Below are positions 10,352 to 20,003 of a stretch of 64,000 nucleotides of DNA, one piece after another. The number at the start of each line of letters is the position of its first letter. Position 1 is the first letter of the stretch. The stretch spans positions 3,790,501-3,854,500 of the forward strand of contig CM043954.1 in assembly GCA_014529385.2 (NCBI GenBank). Direction: 5' to 3'. The notes below the pieces were generated by a model. That model was not told the DNA's origin and searched no databases. It worked only from the letters and a program-made list of their open reading frames with translations. The position numbers and the translations under genes are program-made. The DNA is from Adiantum capillus-veneris (Eukaryota > Streptophyta > Polypodiopsida > Polypodiales > Pteridaceae).

Positions 10352-10921
10352 TTAGCATGGGAGCCGAGTTGCACGACAGCGCTTGAGATCGAATTCGGCT
10401 AGGCTTTCTTTGGCTGCCAAGCGTGCGTGCTCATGCTCACGCTCTAAGGCTGTCATTCTTTCTTTGGCCACTTCACGCGCTTGCTCACGCTCACGCTCCA
10501 AGTCGGCCTTTCTTTCTGCTTCTCTTTCTGCTTTTCTTTTTGCGTGTTTGAGATCCAATTCTTCCTTTCTTTGCTCCCATGCTGCTTGTCTTTCTTTGCG
10601 CTTGCGTTCCAAGGTAGCGCATTGCGCTTCTAGTTCTATTCTCCTGTCCATAAACATCTGCTCCGAAGCCTCAATAGGAGTTAGTGCAATCCTTGGCGTA
10701 GATGGGGAAGGGGGAGGGTCGGAAAAACCTCCTATTGGGGAAAATTCTTCTTCACCACCCTCATGCTCATCACCTCCATGCGAAGTATCCATTCCGCTTC
10801 GGGTGATGACCATCCACTGAAGTCTTGGGTTCTTAAGTTCACGAGGATGTGGGTCTTGGGATTCTTGGGTTCTTGAGTCTTGAGGTTCTTGAGGATCTTG
10901 AGGTTCTTCTTTCGCTTGCAA
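10352..10921 (-). CDS. N-terminal and coiled-coil part of family A cargo protein (A2)
   Basis: A 189-residue minus-strand frame. The leader-encoded part is repetitive (QDPQEPQDS). The likely true start is the Met at about residue 37 (MVITRSGMDTS), because a (T)RSG motif next to the initiator Met is common in plant Ty3/gypsy gag proteins. Then come an acidic/Pro linker (GGDEHEGGEEEFSPIGG; DPPPSPSTPR) and from about residue 85 a long charged coiled coil (repeats of ERxxAxExRKA). The frame stays open through the linker, unlike the copies at 25860 and 55730, which are shifted there. The protein is cut at 10350, so the Asp/His-rich and C-terminal parts seen in other copies are absent. Function is unknown; a structural, gag-like role is an inference. 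Confidence 0.6.
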   Translation of the reverse strand: MQAKEEPQDPQEPQDSRTQESQDPHPRELKNPRLQWMVITRSGMDTSHGGDEHEGGEEEFSPIGGFSDPPPSPSTPRIALTPIEASEQMFMDRRIELEAQCATLERKRKERQAAWEQRKEELDLKHAKRKAEREAERKADLEREREQAREVAKERMTALEREHEHARLAAKESLAEFDLKRCRATRLPC

Positions 10922-11259
10922 TCTGTGTTAGAGAAGGATCTTCTCTTCACCCGAGTTCTTCTCTTTTCCGTGGGCGCACCCCTTGGCGGCCTTGCGCTCA
11001 CACCAAGGTTGCTTTTTCCCACCTCACGTCGATTGGCCGGCCGCTAAGTGCACGGTCCGCTCTTAATGAGTGAAAAGAGGCACAAGGGGAGGCTGGACAA
11101 GCCCTTCTTTCTTGGGTTTCCTGTCACTCTTCAAAAACACGATTAGGAATCGACATGCCCAAGAGGTCTTGGGTTACGTGCAACCGCAACAAGCAAAAAA
11201 AAAAATCTTGTGGTTCTTTCCTTGAGTGATACAAAACACTGCCAAAGCTCTGATACCAA
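10922..11259 (-). promoter_or_regulatory. 5' leader and primer-binding site of element A2
   Basis: On the minus strand the primer-binding site TGGTATCAGAGC (11258 down to 11247) lies two bases inside the LTR edge and matches the 3' end of initiator tRNA-Met. It is followed by a conserved non-coding leader of about 320 bp that contains CTCGGGTGAAGAGAAGATCC. The same leader is found at 12661-12874, 20920-21235, 26150-26482 and 55980-56319. Confidence 0.8.
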
Positions 11260-12494
11260 TGTAAGGTGCAACGGGTGCGAATGTTGAACTTTGCTCAAGA
11301 TGAGTGCTCCGAACTGTGCTCAAGGGTTTCTTTTACTTACGTAAGGGAGAGCCTTCCGTTCCTTTAGTGAGAGAGTGCAATGGACACAAACAAAGTGAAG
11401 AACAATGTGAATGAAGGTTCTGAGACTCATAGATAGAGAGAGAAGAATATGACACCAGAATGTTGTCAAACCCTAATCCGAGGGTCCCACTCTCTATGGC
11501 GAGAGCGGTCTACTATTGATTACACAAATCTCTACAATGCTTGGATTTGCCGACGATGAGGACGACGATGAGACTGGCTGAAATCTGAAAATGCTAAGGG
11601 CTGAAATCTGCAAATCTTTATCTGTTGAATTATGACTCTCTCGGTGATGACGACGATGCAACGACGACACGCTGAAAACGCAGATGCTGAAATCTGCATT
11701 TTCCGGGCTGAAACTGCAAACTACGCTGGATCTGACCGTGCAACGAAAATCTGCTGTGGGAAGGTGAGATTTGCGAGGTTTGGTGGTTCTACTGTGATGT
11801 GTGACTGCTAAAAACTGAAAACGCTGGTGCTCCTTGGTGTTTCGTCGAGGTGAATCTCCAAAACGCAGGGGCTGATCTGCAAACCAAAACACTAGGGCTG
11901 GAAACTGTCTACTGTGGGAAATTTGCTAACGCTAGGGCTGATTTGCTGTGGTGTTGTGGAATCTGCTAACGCTAGGGCTGTTCTGTGGTCTCTTGTTGTT
12001 GCCGAGACTGATCTGTCATGCAAAAACGCCAGGGCTGGTTCTGTGGGAAAAACGCCAGTGTCTCTTGCTGATGCAGAAAACACTATGTGTGGGGGTCCTG
12101 CCAAGAAGGTGCTTGTTGAACACTTTGGTTCTTGCTGCCTCTTCTTCCAGAAAGTGCTAGCGCTAGGTTTGCTTATATACTTGGCTAGTCAAATTGCCCT
12201 ACCCAGTTCCCAACAAAAGTCACTTAAAAATAATAAGTGAAAATTGGCTAAAATAGGAAAAATAGGTCTATGCACTGTAAAAATGCTCCTGATGGTTTCT
12301 GATGGAAATATGATGATCATGATGTGTGCAACCAGAGGATATGCATCTACTCTAAGTGTCTAGACATGCACGGTCTGCAAACAGACTCACAAAAGTGCCA
12401 GATCACTTCCTATTCTAGACTGACTGAACTGAACTGAACCCTTGTCATGAAGTACCTTCTCCACATACACATAGGGTTAGATGTGCACGTGACA
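11260..12494 (-). mobile_element. Complete family A LTR (5' LTR of A2)
   Basis: Runs from TGTAAGGTGCAACGG to GTGCACGTGACA, about 1,235 bp, with TG...CA ends. In element sense (right to left): the U3 starts at the palindromic end, a TATA-like TTATATAC lies at 12173-12180, and R/U5 holds the CAGCCCTAGCGTT repeats (about 11780-12060), the GTC-rich tract and the U5 end next to the primer-binding site. This and 21236-22255 are the best complete LTRs of the family. Confidence 0.85.
12173..12180 (-). promoter_or_regulatory. Probable TATA box of a family A LTR
   Basis: Reading minus, GTATATAAGC lies about 315-320 bp downstream of the LTR start. An equivalent TATATAAG or TATATATAG occurs at the same place in every copy that keeps this region (for example 33040, 34908 on plus; 27370, 28330 on minus). 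The position fits a U3 core promoter. Confidence 0.6.
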
Positions 12495-12660
12495 TGAAAG
12501 ATGTGTACTTTGGCAAAAAGGGTTCTATGCTCTGAAAAATGCTCATGCTGAAATGATTGTATTGTGCAAGAGAGGGATGCAACTATGACCGGCCTGGGCA
12601 TGCACGTCTTGCTAGAGGCTCACAACTATGCCAGGCTAGGTCCTACGCTAAGACTGACGC
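12495..12660 (-). mobile_element. U3-like fragment, divergent family A subtype
   Basis: Shares CTTTGGCAAAAAGGGTTC and AATGCTCATGCTG phrases with 13010-13060, so it is part of the divergent LTR subtype seen at 12875. No coding content. Confidence 0.4.
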
Positions 12661-12874
12661 TAGACTATGGCAGAAGAGAGGAACGAGGGGAGGCTGGACA
12701 AGCCCTTCTTTCTTGGGTTACCTGCCACTGTTCAAAAACACAGATTAGGGATCGACACACCCAAGTGGTCTTGGGTTACGTGCGATCACAAGAAGGAAAA
12801 AAAATTCATGTGGATTTTTGTGATTCTTTCCTTGAGTGATGATACCGAACACTGCCAAAGAGTTCTGATACCAA
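12661..12874 (-). promoter_or_regulatory. 5' leader and primer-binding site of element A3
   Basis: Conserved family A leader (GGAGGCTGGACAAGCCCTTC; AAAAACACAGATTAGG) ending in a primer-binding site with one changed base (minus TGGTATCAGAAC, 12873 down to 12862), directly beside the LTR that starts at 12875. Confidence 0.65.
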
Positions 12875-13243
12875 TGTAATGAGCAGCAAAAGTGAATGAT
12901 GGTGTAAGCTTAGGATGAGTGATCAGTGAGTGCTCAAGGTTCCTTTTACTTAGCAGAAGGGAGAGCCTTCCTTACTTAAAAAATAATAAGTGCAAGAGGT
13001 GGTTCATATGCACTTTGGCAAAAAGGGTTCATGCAGTGGAAAATGCTCATGTTGGGTAATGATGATAATGCTAGTGATCATGGGTTGTGCAACCAGAGGG
13101 TATGCAGTTCGTCTAAGTGCCTGGACATGCACAACCTGCTTACAGGCTCCCAAGGGTGCCTGCCAGAACACTTCCTAGGCTACCTAAACCCTAGAAGTAG
13201 GTCAGCTTGCCACATGCACATAGGGTTAGATGTGCACGTGACA
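12875..13243 (-). mobile_element. Shortened family A LTR (A3)
   Basis: Starts TGTAATGAGCAGCAAAAGTG and ends GTGCACGTGACA. At about 369 bp it has the two ends of a family A LTR but lacks most of R/U5, presumably by internal deletion at about 12990 (the AATAATAAGTG block follows soon after the start). Confidence 0.6.
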
Positions 13244-13457
13244 ACCAAGGAGAAGATTTGGAACTCATTTGCACTCCCGATGCGAGAGGAATGTGTTTTG
13301 GCATCTCAAGTGAACTACCCAATGTGATCCTATTATTTATTTTTTCTTTTAGGTATTTATTTTACTTATTTATTAAAGTCTAGGTAGGGCAATTTACCCC
13401 TTGCCTCCATTGTATCACACACTCAATTATTCATTGCCAAGGTGGATTGGTTCAGGA

Positions 13458-13552
<95 letters not shown>

Positions 13553-13930
13553 TGGTCTCTACACTTCCGCATCGTTGACCTTGACAAAATGAAGGGCTGA
13601 AAACACAGATAATGATGAAGCCGATAATGGACAGCAAGGGGAGCACTCAATGCAGTGAGGGAATTGGCCGAGAAGAGGCTCAATGGGATGCCGAAGGTCC
13701 AGGCTGCAGCAAGGAGGTTAGCGTTAGCAGACCCATGACGTCTCCGGCGATGGAACGGACTGAAAATTGAAAGGTTAGCCGCTAGGGCTGATCCGGCACG
13801 GATGGCTCGCAATAATGAGCAAAAAACACCAAAGGGCTGATGATGCAAACTGCTGGGGCTGATCTGCAAAAATGCTAGGGCTAATGGCTAGCATTGGCTA
13901 TCTGATGGAAAACACTAGTTGTTCTGCTTC
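13244..13930. repeat. Rearranged family A LTR pieces around a CT tract
   Basis: At 13335-13400 there is a plus-oriented U3 piece (TATTTATTAAAGTCTAGGTAGGGCAA). After the CT tract come minus-oriented AATGCTAGGGCT repeats (13780-13930), so the pieces are in opposite orientations. The long translated frames through the CT tract are microsatellite artefacts. Confidence 0.55.
13460..13549. repeat. (CT)n microsatellite
   Basis: Perfect CT run of about 90 bp within rearranged LTR sequence. Confidence 0.95.
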
Positions 13931-14369
13931 TTTTATAGGATAGAGATACTGCTTAAGTACCCATCAAGACTTGGGTAGGGTAAACTTTTGATCTCCAGAG
14001 TCTTGAAGAAACTCAGTACGCTGAACTTTGTATTGATGTATGCTCATGTGTGTGCGCATGTGGTGTGTGTTGTGTTTGGGAGCATATGTTAGTACCTAGT
14101 TCTACAACCACTATTGGGCACTGACGACGTTAATGGGGATGTCATGGTATTTAGTCAATACTATGCATGATGGAGCTGATGGTTATACTGTCTTGTGGGT
14201 GACTACCACAAGTCTATACCTTGCACTTTCCTTCAAAGGTGAATCTCGGCTAATCCTCCATTCATCTAGGTATATATAAACTTTAAGACAAAGTTATAAA
14301 AACAAATCATTTAAAATGATTTATTAATAAACTTCGTTGGATTCCTCTTAACCTAAAACAACATGCGCA
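13931..14369. other. No gene recognised
   Basis: AT-rich sequence with no reading frame of note. ATTTATTAATAAACTTCGTTGGATTCC at 14319-14345 recurs, diverged and with a long insert, around 22257-22365, so part of it is repeat-derived. Confidence 0.5.
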
Positions 14370-14370
14370 T

Positions 14371-14632
14371 CATGCCAGATGGCCACCCTAGTGTAACAAC
14401 ATTTGTCAAAACGCTTGTACATACCATTTATGCAAGAGGGTTCCAAGACTGGAAAACCTAATCTAATGGACTCGTTTGGACATGTAGGTCCTACAAGAAA
14501 GCTCACAAAATTGCCAATACTAATTCTCCTACGACTCTAGACACTTCTATCTAGAGATAAGTACAGAACTAGCTCTGGAAGTCGATGAAGCATGTCCACG
14601 TGGCACACAAAGCCATGTGCACGTGACATCTA
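14371..14632 (-). mobile_element. LTR-like sequence, left inverted copy
   Basis: Roughly 260 bp ending GCCATGTGCACGTGACA. Its reverse complement matches 16377-16586 continued at 19586-19644, at about 80-85% identity by eye. The terminus (element sense TGTCACGTGCACATGGC, then CCACGTGGACATGC) resembles the family A U3 start, so it is probably a related solo LTR; a terminal inverted repeat of a DNA element is the alternative. Confidence 0.5.
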
Positions 14633-15685
14633 CTTTGTTGAGTATTGTTTTTCGCAAGTGTAATCATGATGATTCCTTTTCTTTTAAGAGGGTGGTATGT
14701 CACAATCTATTGAGGGAACACAATCATCAATGTATTGGCAAGAGGATGTGCAGAGAGCCACTGTCATCTGTTGAAGATAACAGTAAACAAAGAAATACCA
14801 ACAGGGGCGCCTAGCTTAGTGCCCACCACTTCTCCAGTGCAAACTCTCTCTCTAAATTCTCTCTCAGCAAGGAAATCACTATTTAAAGGTATTTTCCAGT
14901 TCTATGCTTACAAGTCTTTTCAATACTTCACCACCTATCAAGAGATGCCAACCGGTTTTAGATGAGATGTAATGTGCATGGAAATTTCTCCTTGTCATGT
15001 CAAGGTGCCTCAGCCCTCCAGGTGTATGCTAAAGTTTGACACTACCAGCCACTTGAATAGACATACATGTGTGTACATCCTTCAGCAGTGTCATCATTTT
15101 GTCATAGAATTCTGTTGGTGAACGAATCCCCTCTGCTTGTTAAACTGGTTGTGCACTCCAAGAACTAGTTTCTAAGGTGTTTCAGTAACATACTCCACAT
15201 CACCAAATGAACCACAATTGACTACACAAGAATCCATTGGCAGAATCATCCCTTACAATGTGTACTAAGCAGATCTATGAGAAAATCAAAGTCAAAAAGT
15301 CAATGTCAGGAGGCGTTTCTATAATGAGTATTGCAGCTGCATTCTCCCTTCAACAGCCAAGGCCTCTAACTTGTATATGGGACTTCAGAAGATTTTGATA
15401 TTAGTGCACAAAATAAATGTAGTTCTATAGCTCAATGAGACCAGCAATTATCTTTACATAGCATTGTGGCCAGAGGTATGCTCTACCTTCTGCTACCCAC
15501 TCTACCTGATGACAAAACCCTTAAGTATTTTGCATCTCTTCAACAAAGAACACTGTTTTGGGACAATTACAAACTAATGTGAACTTTAGATTTCTGCCAA
15601 AGACTAAAGATCGACACCATACTACACAATCAGCCTCAGCCCGGAACTTCAAGAGTATTTATGATTGATAGACAAGATAACTCAC
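14633..15685. other. Spacer beside the glycosyltransferase exon; no firm gene
   Basis: Includes AAAGAAATACCAACAGGGGCG (14788-14808), similar to the AAAGAAATACCAAAAGGGGC block of the chromovirus LTRs. On the minus strand near 15050-15145 a short frame contains RSPTEFYDKMMTLLKDVHT, which could be an exon piece, but I do not recognise it and see no clear splice sites. Confidence 0.4.
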
Positions 15686-15957
15686 CTTAGCCTTTCCCGT
15701 GTTCTATTTTTCCAATATTCAGCAGTAGCGTGGGAGTCAATCATAGCACCGCCAGCATTTGGGAGATGTTTCACGAACTCCAAGTTGAAATAATGACCCC
15801 GCATCTCATGAATCCACCACAAAGTCTTCCTCAACATTTTTGAAAGGTCTTCCTTGATAGTAGCATCAATCCATTTTCCAGCCACAGCAGTATTCAGAAT
15901 TATCAAGTCTGCCATCTTTACAGACTCAACCGTAATTAAGCCTCTTGCTGGTAAAAT
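15686..15957 (-). pseudogene. Single exon of a plant GT4-like glycosyltransferase
   Basis: A 272-bp minus-strand exon starts after a pyrimidine-rich acceptor ending GGGGCAG (15958-15960) and ends at AAG followed by the donor GTGAGT (15685-15680). Its translation includes LIILNTAVAGKWIDA, LWWIHEMRGHYFN, VKHLPNAGGAMIDSHATAEY and a WKNRT motif. I recognise these from the plant UDP-glycosyltransferase/glycogen-phosphorylase superfamily proteins typified by Arabidopsis At1g75420 and At1g19710. In that family the segment belongs to the N-terminal Rossmann half of a Golgi- or ER-associated glycosyltransferase of unproven substrate. The reading frame is intact and both splice signals look usable, but no neighbouring exons are visible. 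It lies between two inverted LTR-like sequences, so a captured or stranded gene fragment is the simplest reading; a very long-intron gene is possible. Confidence 0.7.
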
Positions 15958-16376
15958 CTGCCCCAAAAACAGCTTGTGTCACTTGCAGTCAAAACATAAT
16001 TAGAGGACACCCGTTTATTTGGCCCTCAATAAAGACCAAAACAATGTTGAAAATGCTTAGAAACGTAAAATAGTCGATCAACCAAGACATGCCCGTGATG
16101 TCTCACTCAACTCTATCACCGTTAACTCTCAAAATACCTTCACATCAAGTGTGTTCAAAAAATTCTCAAATGTGATTTAGGTGGTTAAATTATATGGAAA
16201 ACTAATTCTTTATAGAAGCTAGAAATCGTGACTTATTGTCTATAATAAAACTATAGAGTACCTACTCTAGATTTTTTTCAAAATTAATAGTGCTTCATAA
16301 GTGGGTCCTAAAAGTAGGACTCATTTGTTCAATTATGAGCATCTAGCATGACCACACACTTGATTATTACACTGTT
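15958..16376. other. Intron-like or intergenic AT-rich sequence
   Basis: AT-rich, no reading frame. GCATCTAGCATGACCA at 16340-16356 recurs at 19628-19643, the outer edge of the right inverted copy, so a piece of that repeat may end here. Confidence 0.4.
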
Positions 16377-16586
16377 TGTCAAGTGCACATGGCTCTGTGT
16401 GCCACGTGGACATACTTCGTCGACTTCCACGGTCAATTTTCCACGTATCACTACATAGGAGTGTCAAGAATCATAGGAGGATTAGTACCGGCAATTTTGT
16501 GAGCTTGTTCACAGGACCGGCATGTTCAAACGAGTCCATTAGATTAGGTTTTCCAGTTTTGGAACCCTCTTGCATAAATGGATTGT
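16377..16586 (+). mobile_element. LTR-like sequence, right inverted copy (first part)
   Basis: Starts TGTCAAGTGCACATGGC and is the inverted counterpart of 14371-14632. The copy is interrupted at 16586 by the chromovirus derivative and continues at 19586-19644 with TTGTACAAGCGTTTTGACAA, which restores collinearity with the left copy. Confidence 0.6.
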
Positions 16587-17158
16587 TGTAACAAACTTGG
16601 GCACCCCAAGTCTAGATTCTGTCGCGACATGAGAGAGAATCACCTAAAATACTTCACAACTTTAAAATCATAGTTAAATTTGGTCGACACGGCCCGGCAT
16701 AGTTCCGTGCCAAGAGAGATTGGCCCCAAAGACTGGCCCCCCTTTCGGTATTTCTTTTATATTGATCTTTGAGAAAAGTATAACTTCCGCAGGGTCCTCT
16801 GCTCTCAGACTCTGCGTCCAGATGCTCTGAGAAGTGAGGCCCTTAGGGCTATTTTATTCTTACAAGGGATGCCCAAAAGCAGAGCCCCAAAAGCAATTAA
16901 ACTCAAAAGCAAACTGTCCCAAAAGCTTTTAAACTTAAAAGCAAAAGTAGTCCTCAAAAATTGGCAAAATGCAGCGAAGGCAAATTAGGAATTTCGTACA
17001 GCTACCACGTCAACATGTCAACGTGAATTGCGAGCGTCCGTAAGTTGCCACGTCATCAGCCAGCCAGCACGAATTCTGGGCAATCCGTACAGTTTGCCAC
17101 GTTGTCAATCTGTCAGCACAATTTTCAGACAGTACTGCCACGTCATCAATTTGTGACA
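16587..17158 (-). mobile_element. 3' LTR of non-autonomous chromovirus V1
   Basis: Runs from TGTAACAAACTTGGGCACC to CATCAATTTGTGACA, 572 bp. Reading minus it starts TGTCACAAATTGATGACGTGG and is preceded by a polypurine tract (CTTTCAAGAGGGGTG, on plus 17162-17178). It contains GGGATGCCCAAAAGCAGAGC and AGACTCTGCGTCCAGATGCT blocks shared with the other chromovirus LTRs in the window. Confidence 0.85.
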
Positions 17159-19015
17159 TACACCCCTCTTGAAAGAATTGTAATTGCCTTCGATTACACT
17201 TGCAAAACAAACAGAGGCCATAAACTGTCTTAGTAGAGACTGACTGTTAGTACCAACGCACTAGACACGACACATCTAGCACTTGTAAAAAGACGACAGT
17301 CACATCACTGCACATGACATCAGAGGATATCACATGACACTCAATCACAAAAACATTCATTCCAAATCTCAGACCATGACTGCTAGCAACGTATTTAGTA
17401 ACCACATCTAGATCCATTCTGGACCTCATTGATGTCAGAATAACTAATCACATATTGCGATCATGCCTATGGAGATTTTTATTTTTATTTTTTTTCTACT
17501 CAAGCATTGTCATGTGCAAGTAGTCATTCGCCTCAAGCACTGTCGTGTGCGAGAATCTGTCACCTCAAGCACTATCGTGTGCAAGAATCGTTTTCGGGGA
17601 TCCCAATCCATCACTATGTTCATATTGAACAGAGTGGTCTAGTCATTCATTCCATTGAATCGGTCGTGATTTATGATTCATTATGAGGTACATTCGGGAG
17701 CTGTCACCGCTCCAAAATCATCATCATCTCATTCTTAATCCTGTTATCTGTTCACAAATAGCAAGTTCCATTAGTTTCCTTCAAAATGCATGATACTTAT
17801 CGTTGTCAGGTTCATTCTGGAGCTGTCATTGCTTCGAATTTGTCATCCATTATCATCGATTTCACCTGTTATCTGCACACATCTAGCAAGTTCTTCCAGA
17901 GAACATTAATGTCATACATAAATCAAATTCATCGTCGAAAATTCCTATTTCAAAGTACTTAATTCACAAACTTAGTTCGTATTGAACATTGTTTCAATCA
18001 TTTAGTCATCTCATCCGTCGAGAAGTCTTGATGCATCTAGATCTCTGTGTAGCCATCTCATCGCGCAGGAACTCTTGATGCGCTCACCACAGCATCTAAT
18101 CATCTCATTTATATGGGAATCTTGACGCACTAGAATCATTCAACATGCGTCATCATTCATTCATTCAAATTTATCATTCTTATCTCGAATCAAAAGGATA
18201 TCCGATTCGTTCCTGAGCTTCCGTCGCTCTCGATGTCACCATCTCATCCTTGATTTCACTTGCAAAACAAGCAAGAAGATGGCTCACCTCGTTGCAAAAG
18301 AGTGGATGTCCAGCTCCATGCTTCCCGATCCATACAGAAGCGAGGATATTTCCGGTTATCTGTTACAAACAACCAGATTGTCAGTTCATCAGTATCCATT
18401 TTAGTGTCCTTTCTAGTATCTGGTTCATCTTCTGGTCAAGAGTTCTATTCCAGCTCTTCCTGCGAGTAAAGCTTTCGCTTTTCTGCACTCGTCTGTCCTT
18501 TCAACTTTCGTCTCATCCAGAGAAGAGAATCAATGGCCTCATGACATCTCGACTGAATCTCATCAATCGGGTAATCTTCAGGTGTTTCTCAAATCTTGGG
18601 TCTCTAGAGTACTTCATCAATCTTTTCACACCCATGTCATCCTGCAATGGACGCTTGTATTTTGCTTTGGCAAACTTCTCCATCAAAAAAAAAAATTTAC
18701 CCCAAATCTGCATTCTTTTCATCGATTGTTGTGGCGGATTTTCAACTTGTTTTTGCCTTCCCACTAAGAGGTGTTATCTCCATCAGATTCTTCACGAGAA
18801 CCCATATGTAATCTGCGATTCTTAACGGCTTTATGCCCTCTAAGACAAAGCGATGAAGACGGGAGCGCGCTCGATGCACGATGTATGAAGGGTGGGAGTG
18901 GCTAATAAGTCCGCCCGAAGATACCTCAAATAACAATTTCCAAGAGTGCCCTGACAGCAATTTCATAGAGCCGGTATGCTTTGAGAAAAGCACACGCCTG
19001 ATGCTCTGATACCAC
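17159..19015 (-). mobile_element. Non-coding interior of V1
   Basis: About 1.86 kb between two matching LTRs. Open frames of up to 191 codons are present, but none shows gag, protease, reverse transcriptase or integrase motifs, and the composition (repeated TCATC, TCATT) argues against coding. The 3' end, next to the polypurine tract, matches the 3' non-coding region of the chromovirus at 63590-63780, showing that V1 is derived from that family. The 5' end has a primer-binding site reading minus TGGTATCAGAGCATCAGG (19012 down to 18995). The element is thus a small LARD-like parasite that would need enzymes supplied in trans. Confidence 0.75.
17497..17592. repeat. Three-unit tandem repeat of about 34 bp
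   Basis: CAAGCAYTGTCRTGTGCRAG recurs three times at spacing of about 31-34 bp (starting near 17503, 17535 and 17566) within V1. Confidence 0.7.
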
Positions 19016-19585
19016 TGTAACAAACTTGGACACCCCAAGTCTAGATTCTGTCGCGACACGAGAGAGAATCACCTAAAATACTTCACAACTTTAAAATCAC
19101 AGTTCAATTTGGTCGACACGGCCCGGCGTAGTTCCGTATCAAGAGAGATTGCCCCCAAAGACTAGCGCCCCTTTTGGTATTTCTTTCATATTATTCTTTG
19201 AACAAAGTACAACTCCCGTAGGGTCCTCTGCTCTCAGACTCTGCGCCCAGATGCTGTGTGAAGTGAGGCCCCTAGGGCTCTTTTATTCTTACAAGGGATG
19301 CCCAAAAGCAGAGCCCCAAAAGCAGTTAAACTCAAAAGAAAACTCTCCTAAAGGCTTTTAAACTTAGAAGCAAAAGTTCCAAAAGCAACCAGTCCTCAAA
19401 AACTGGCGAAAAGCAACCAACGCAAATTACAGAATTCTGTACAGCTGCCACGTCAATATGTCAACGCAAATTGCGGGCGTTCGTACAGCTGCCACGTCAT
19501 CAACCAGTCAACGTGAATTCCGGGCAATCCATCAATCTGCCAGCGCAATTTCCGAGAAGTACTACCACGTCATCAATTTGTGACA
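19016..19585 (-). mobile_element. 5' LTR of V1
   Basis: 570 bp from TGTAACAAACTTGGACACC to CATCAATTTGTGACA, very similar to 16587-17158. With flanking TTGT on both sides (16583-16586 and 19586-19589) it completes a 2,999-bp element inserted in the right inverted copy. Confidence 0.85.
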
Positions 19586-19644
19586 TTTGTACAAGCGTTT
19601 TGACAAAGTGTTGTTACACTACAATGGGCATCTAGCATGACCAG
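19586..19644 (+). mobile_element. Right inverted copy (second part)
   Basis: Continuation of 16377-16586 beyond V1, matching the reverse complement of about 14371-14425. Confidence 0.55.
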
Positions 19645-19712
19645 TAATTTCTGGAAGGGTCTCTTTGAGAATTTAGGGACAAGGCTAAACTTCTCTTCGG
19701 CCTATCATCCAC
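19645..19712 (+). pseudogene. Ty3/gypsy integrase scrap
   Basis: About 65 bp translating on plus to FWKGLFENLGTRLNFSSAYH, the integrase core segment just downstream of the second catalytic Asp in Ty3/gypsy elements. It is cut off by minus-strand chromovirus gag sequence. It is too short to assign to a copy. Confidence 0.6.
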
Positions 19713-19715
19713 AAT

Positions 19716-20003
19716 ATTTTGCCATTTTCGGGTCCTTGGCAAAATTGAGCATCATCTTTGTTGCATCGCCAATCAATTGACGACGCTCTATCTCTCTTTG
19801 CTCCGCCTGAGTAGGCCGAGGCGGGCCATACTCTCTGTCTGAATCTTCGTTGTGATCCCAGCCCGCATCTCCAGATGTAGAGGGAGTCGACTCCAGATGC
19901 AGAGGGAGTCGACTGATCATTGCCTGAAGCCATAGGTGCCGCGGAAAAAAATTCGGGGATCTAATTTTCCGTAGAAGAGAAATCGGCCGTGCTCTGATAC
20001 CAC
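19716..20003 (-). pseudogene. Chromovirus gag N-terminus and primer-binding site (V2)
   Basis: Minus-strand frames contain MASGNDQSTPSASG, EYGPPRPTQAEQREIERRQL and MMLNFAKDPKMAKYC, matching the gag start of the chromovirus at 52399-52610. The Met frame and the downstream frame differ, so there is a shift or small duplication near 19880; GAGGGAGTCGACTCCAGATG is repeated there. A primer-binding site (minus TGGTATCAGAGCAC, 20002 down to 19989) joins the LTR at 20004. Confidence 0.7.

Noticed and set aside
10383-10820. 145-residue plus-strand frame rich in Ser/Arg
   Set aside because: Antisense of the coiled-coil coding region; the heptad-like charge pattern supports the minus strand.
11892-12240. 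Conserved 70-108-residue frames on both strands inside family A LTRs (also at 5154-5513)
   Set aside because: Their conservation follows from DNA similarity between two LTR copies; the frames are made of the AACGCTAGGGCTG repeat, lie in R/U5, and are not kept in other copies.
13401-13869. Long Ser/Leu or Arg/Glu frames through the CT tract (and similar frames at 1016-1234, 2952-3293, 46775-47266, 47187-47587)
   Set aside because: These are translations of dinucleotide microsatellites; no frame has conserved sequence outside the repeat.
14371-16586. Firm call of a Pack-MULE element
   Set aside because: No 9-bp target duplication could be found at the outer edges, and the repeat ends look LTR-like (TGTCACGTGCAC), so capture is only offered as one explanation.
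18250-18825. 191-codon plus-strand frame in the V1 interior
   Set aside because: No domain, biased composition, and it lies in the non-coding interior of an LTR derivative with no counterpart elsewhere in the window.
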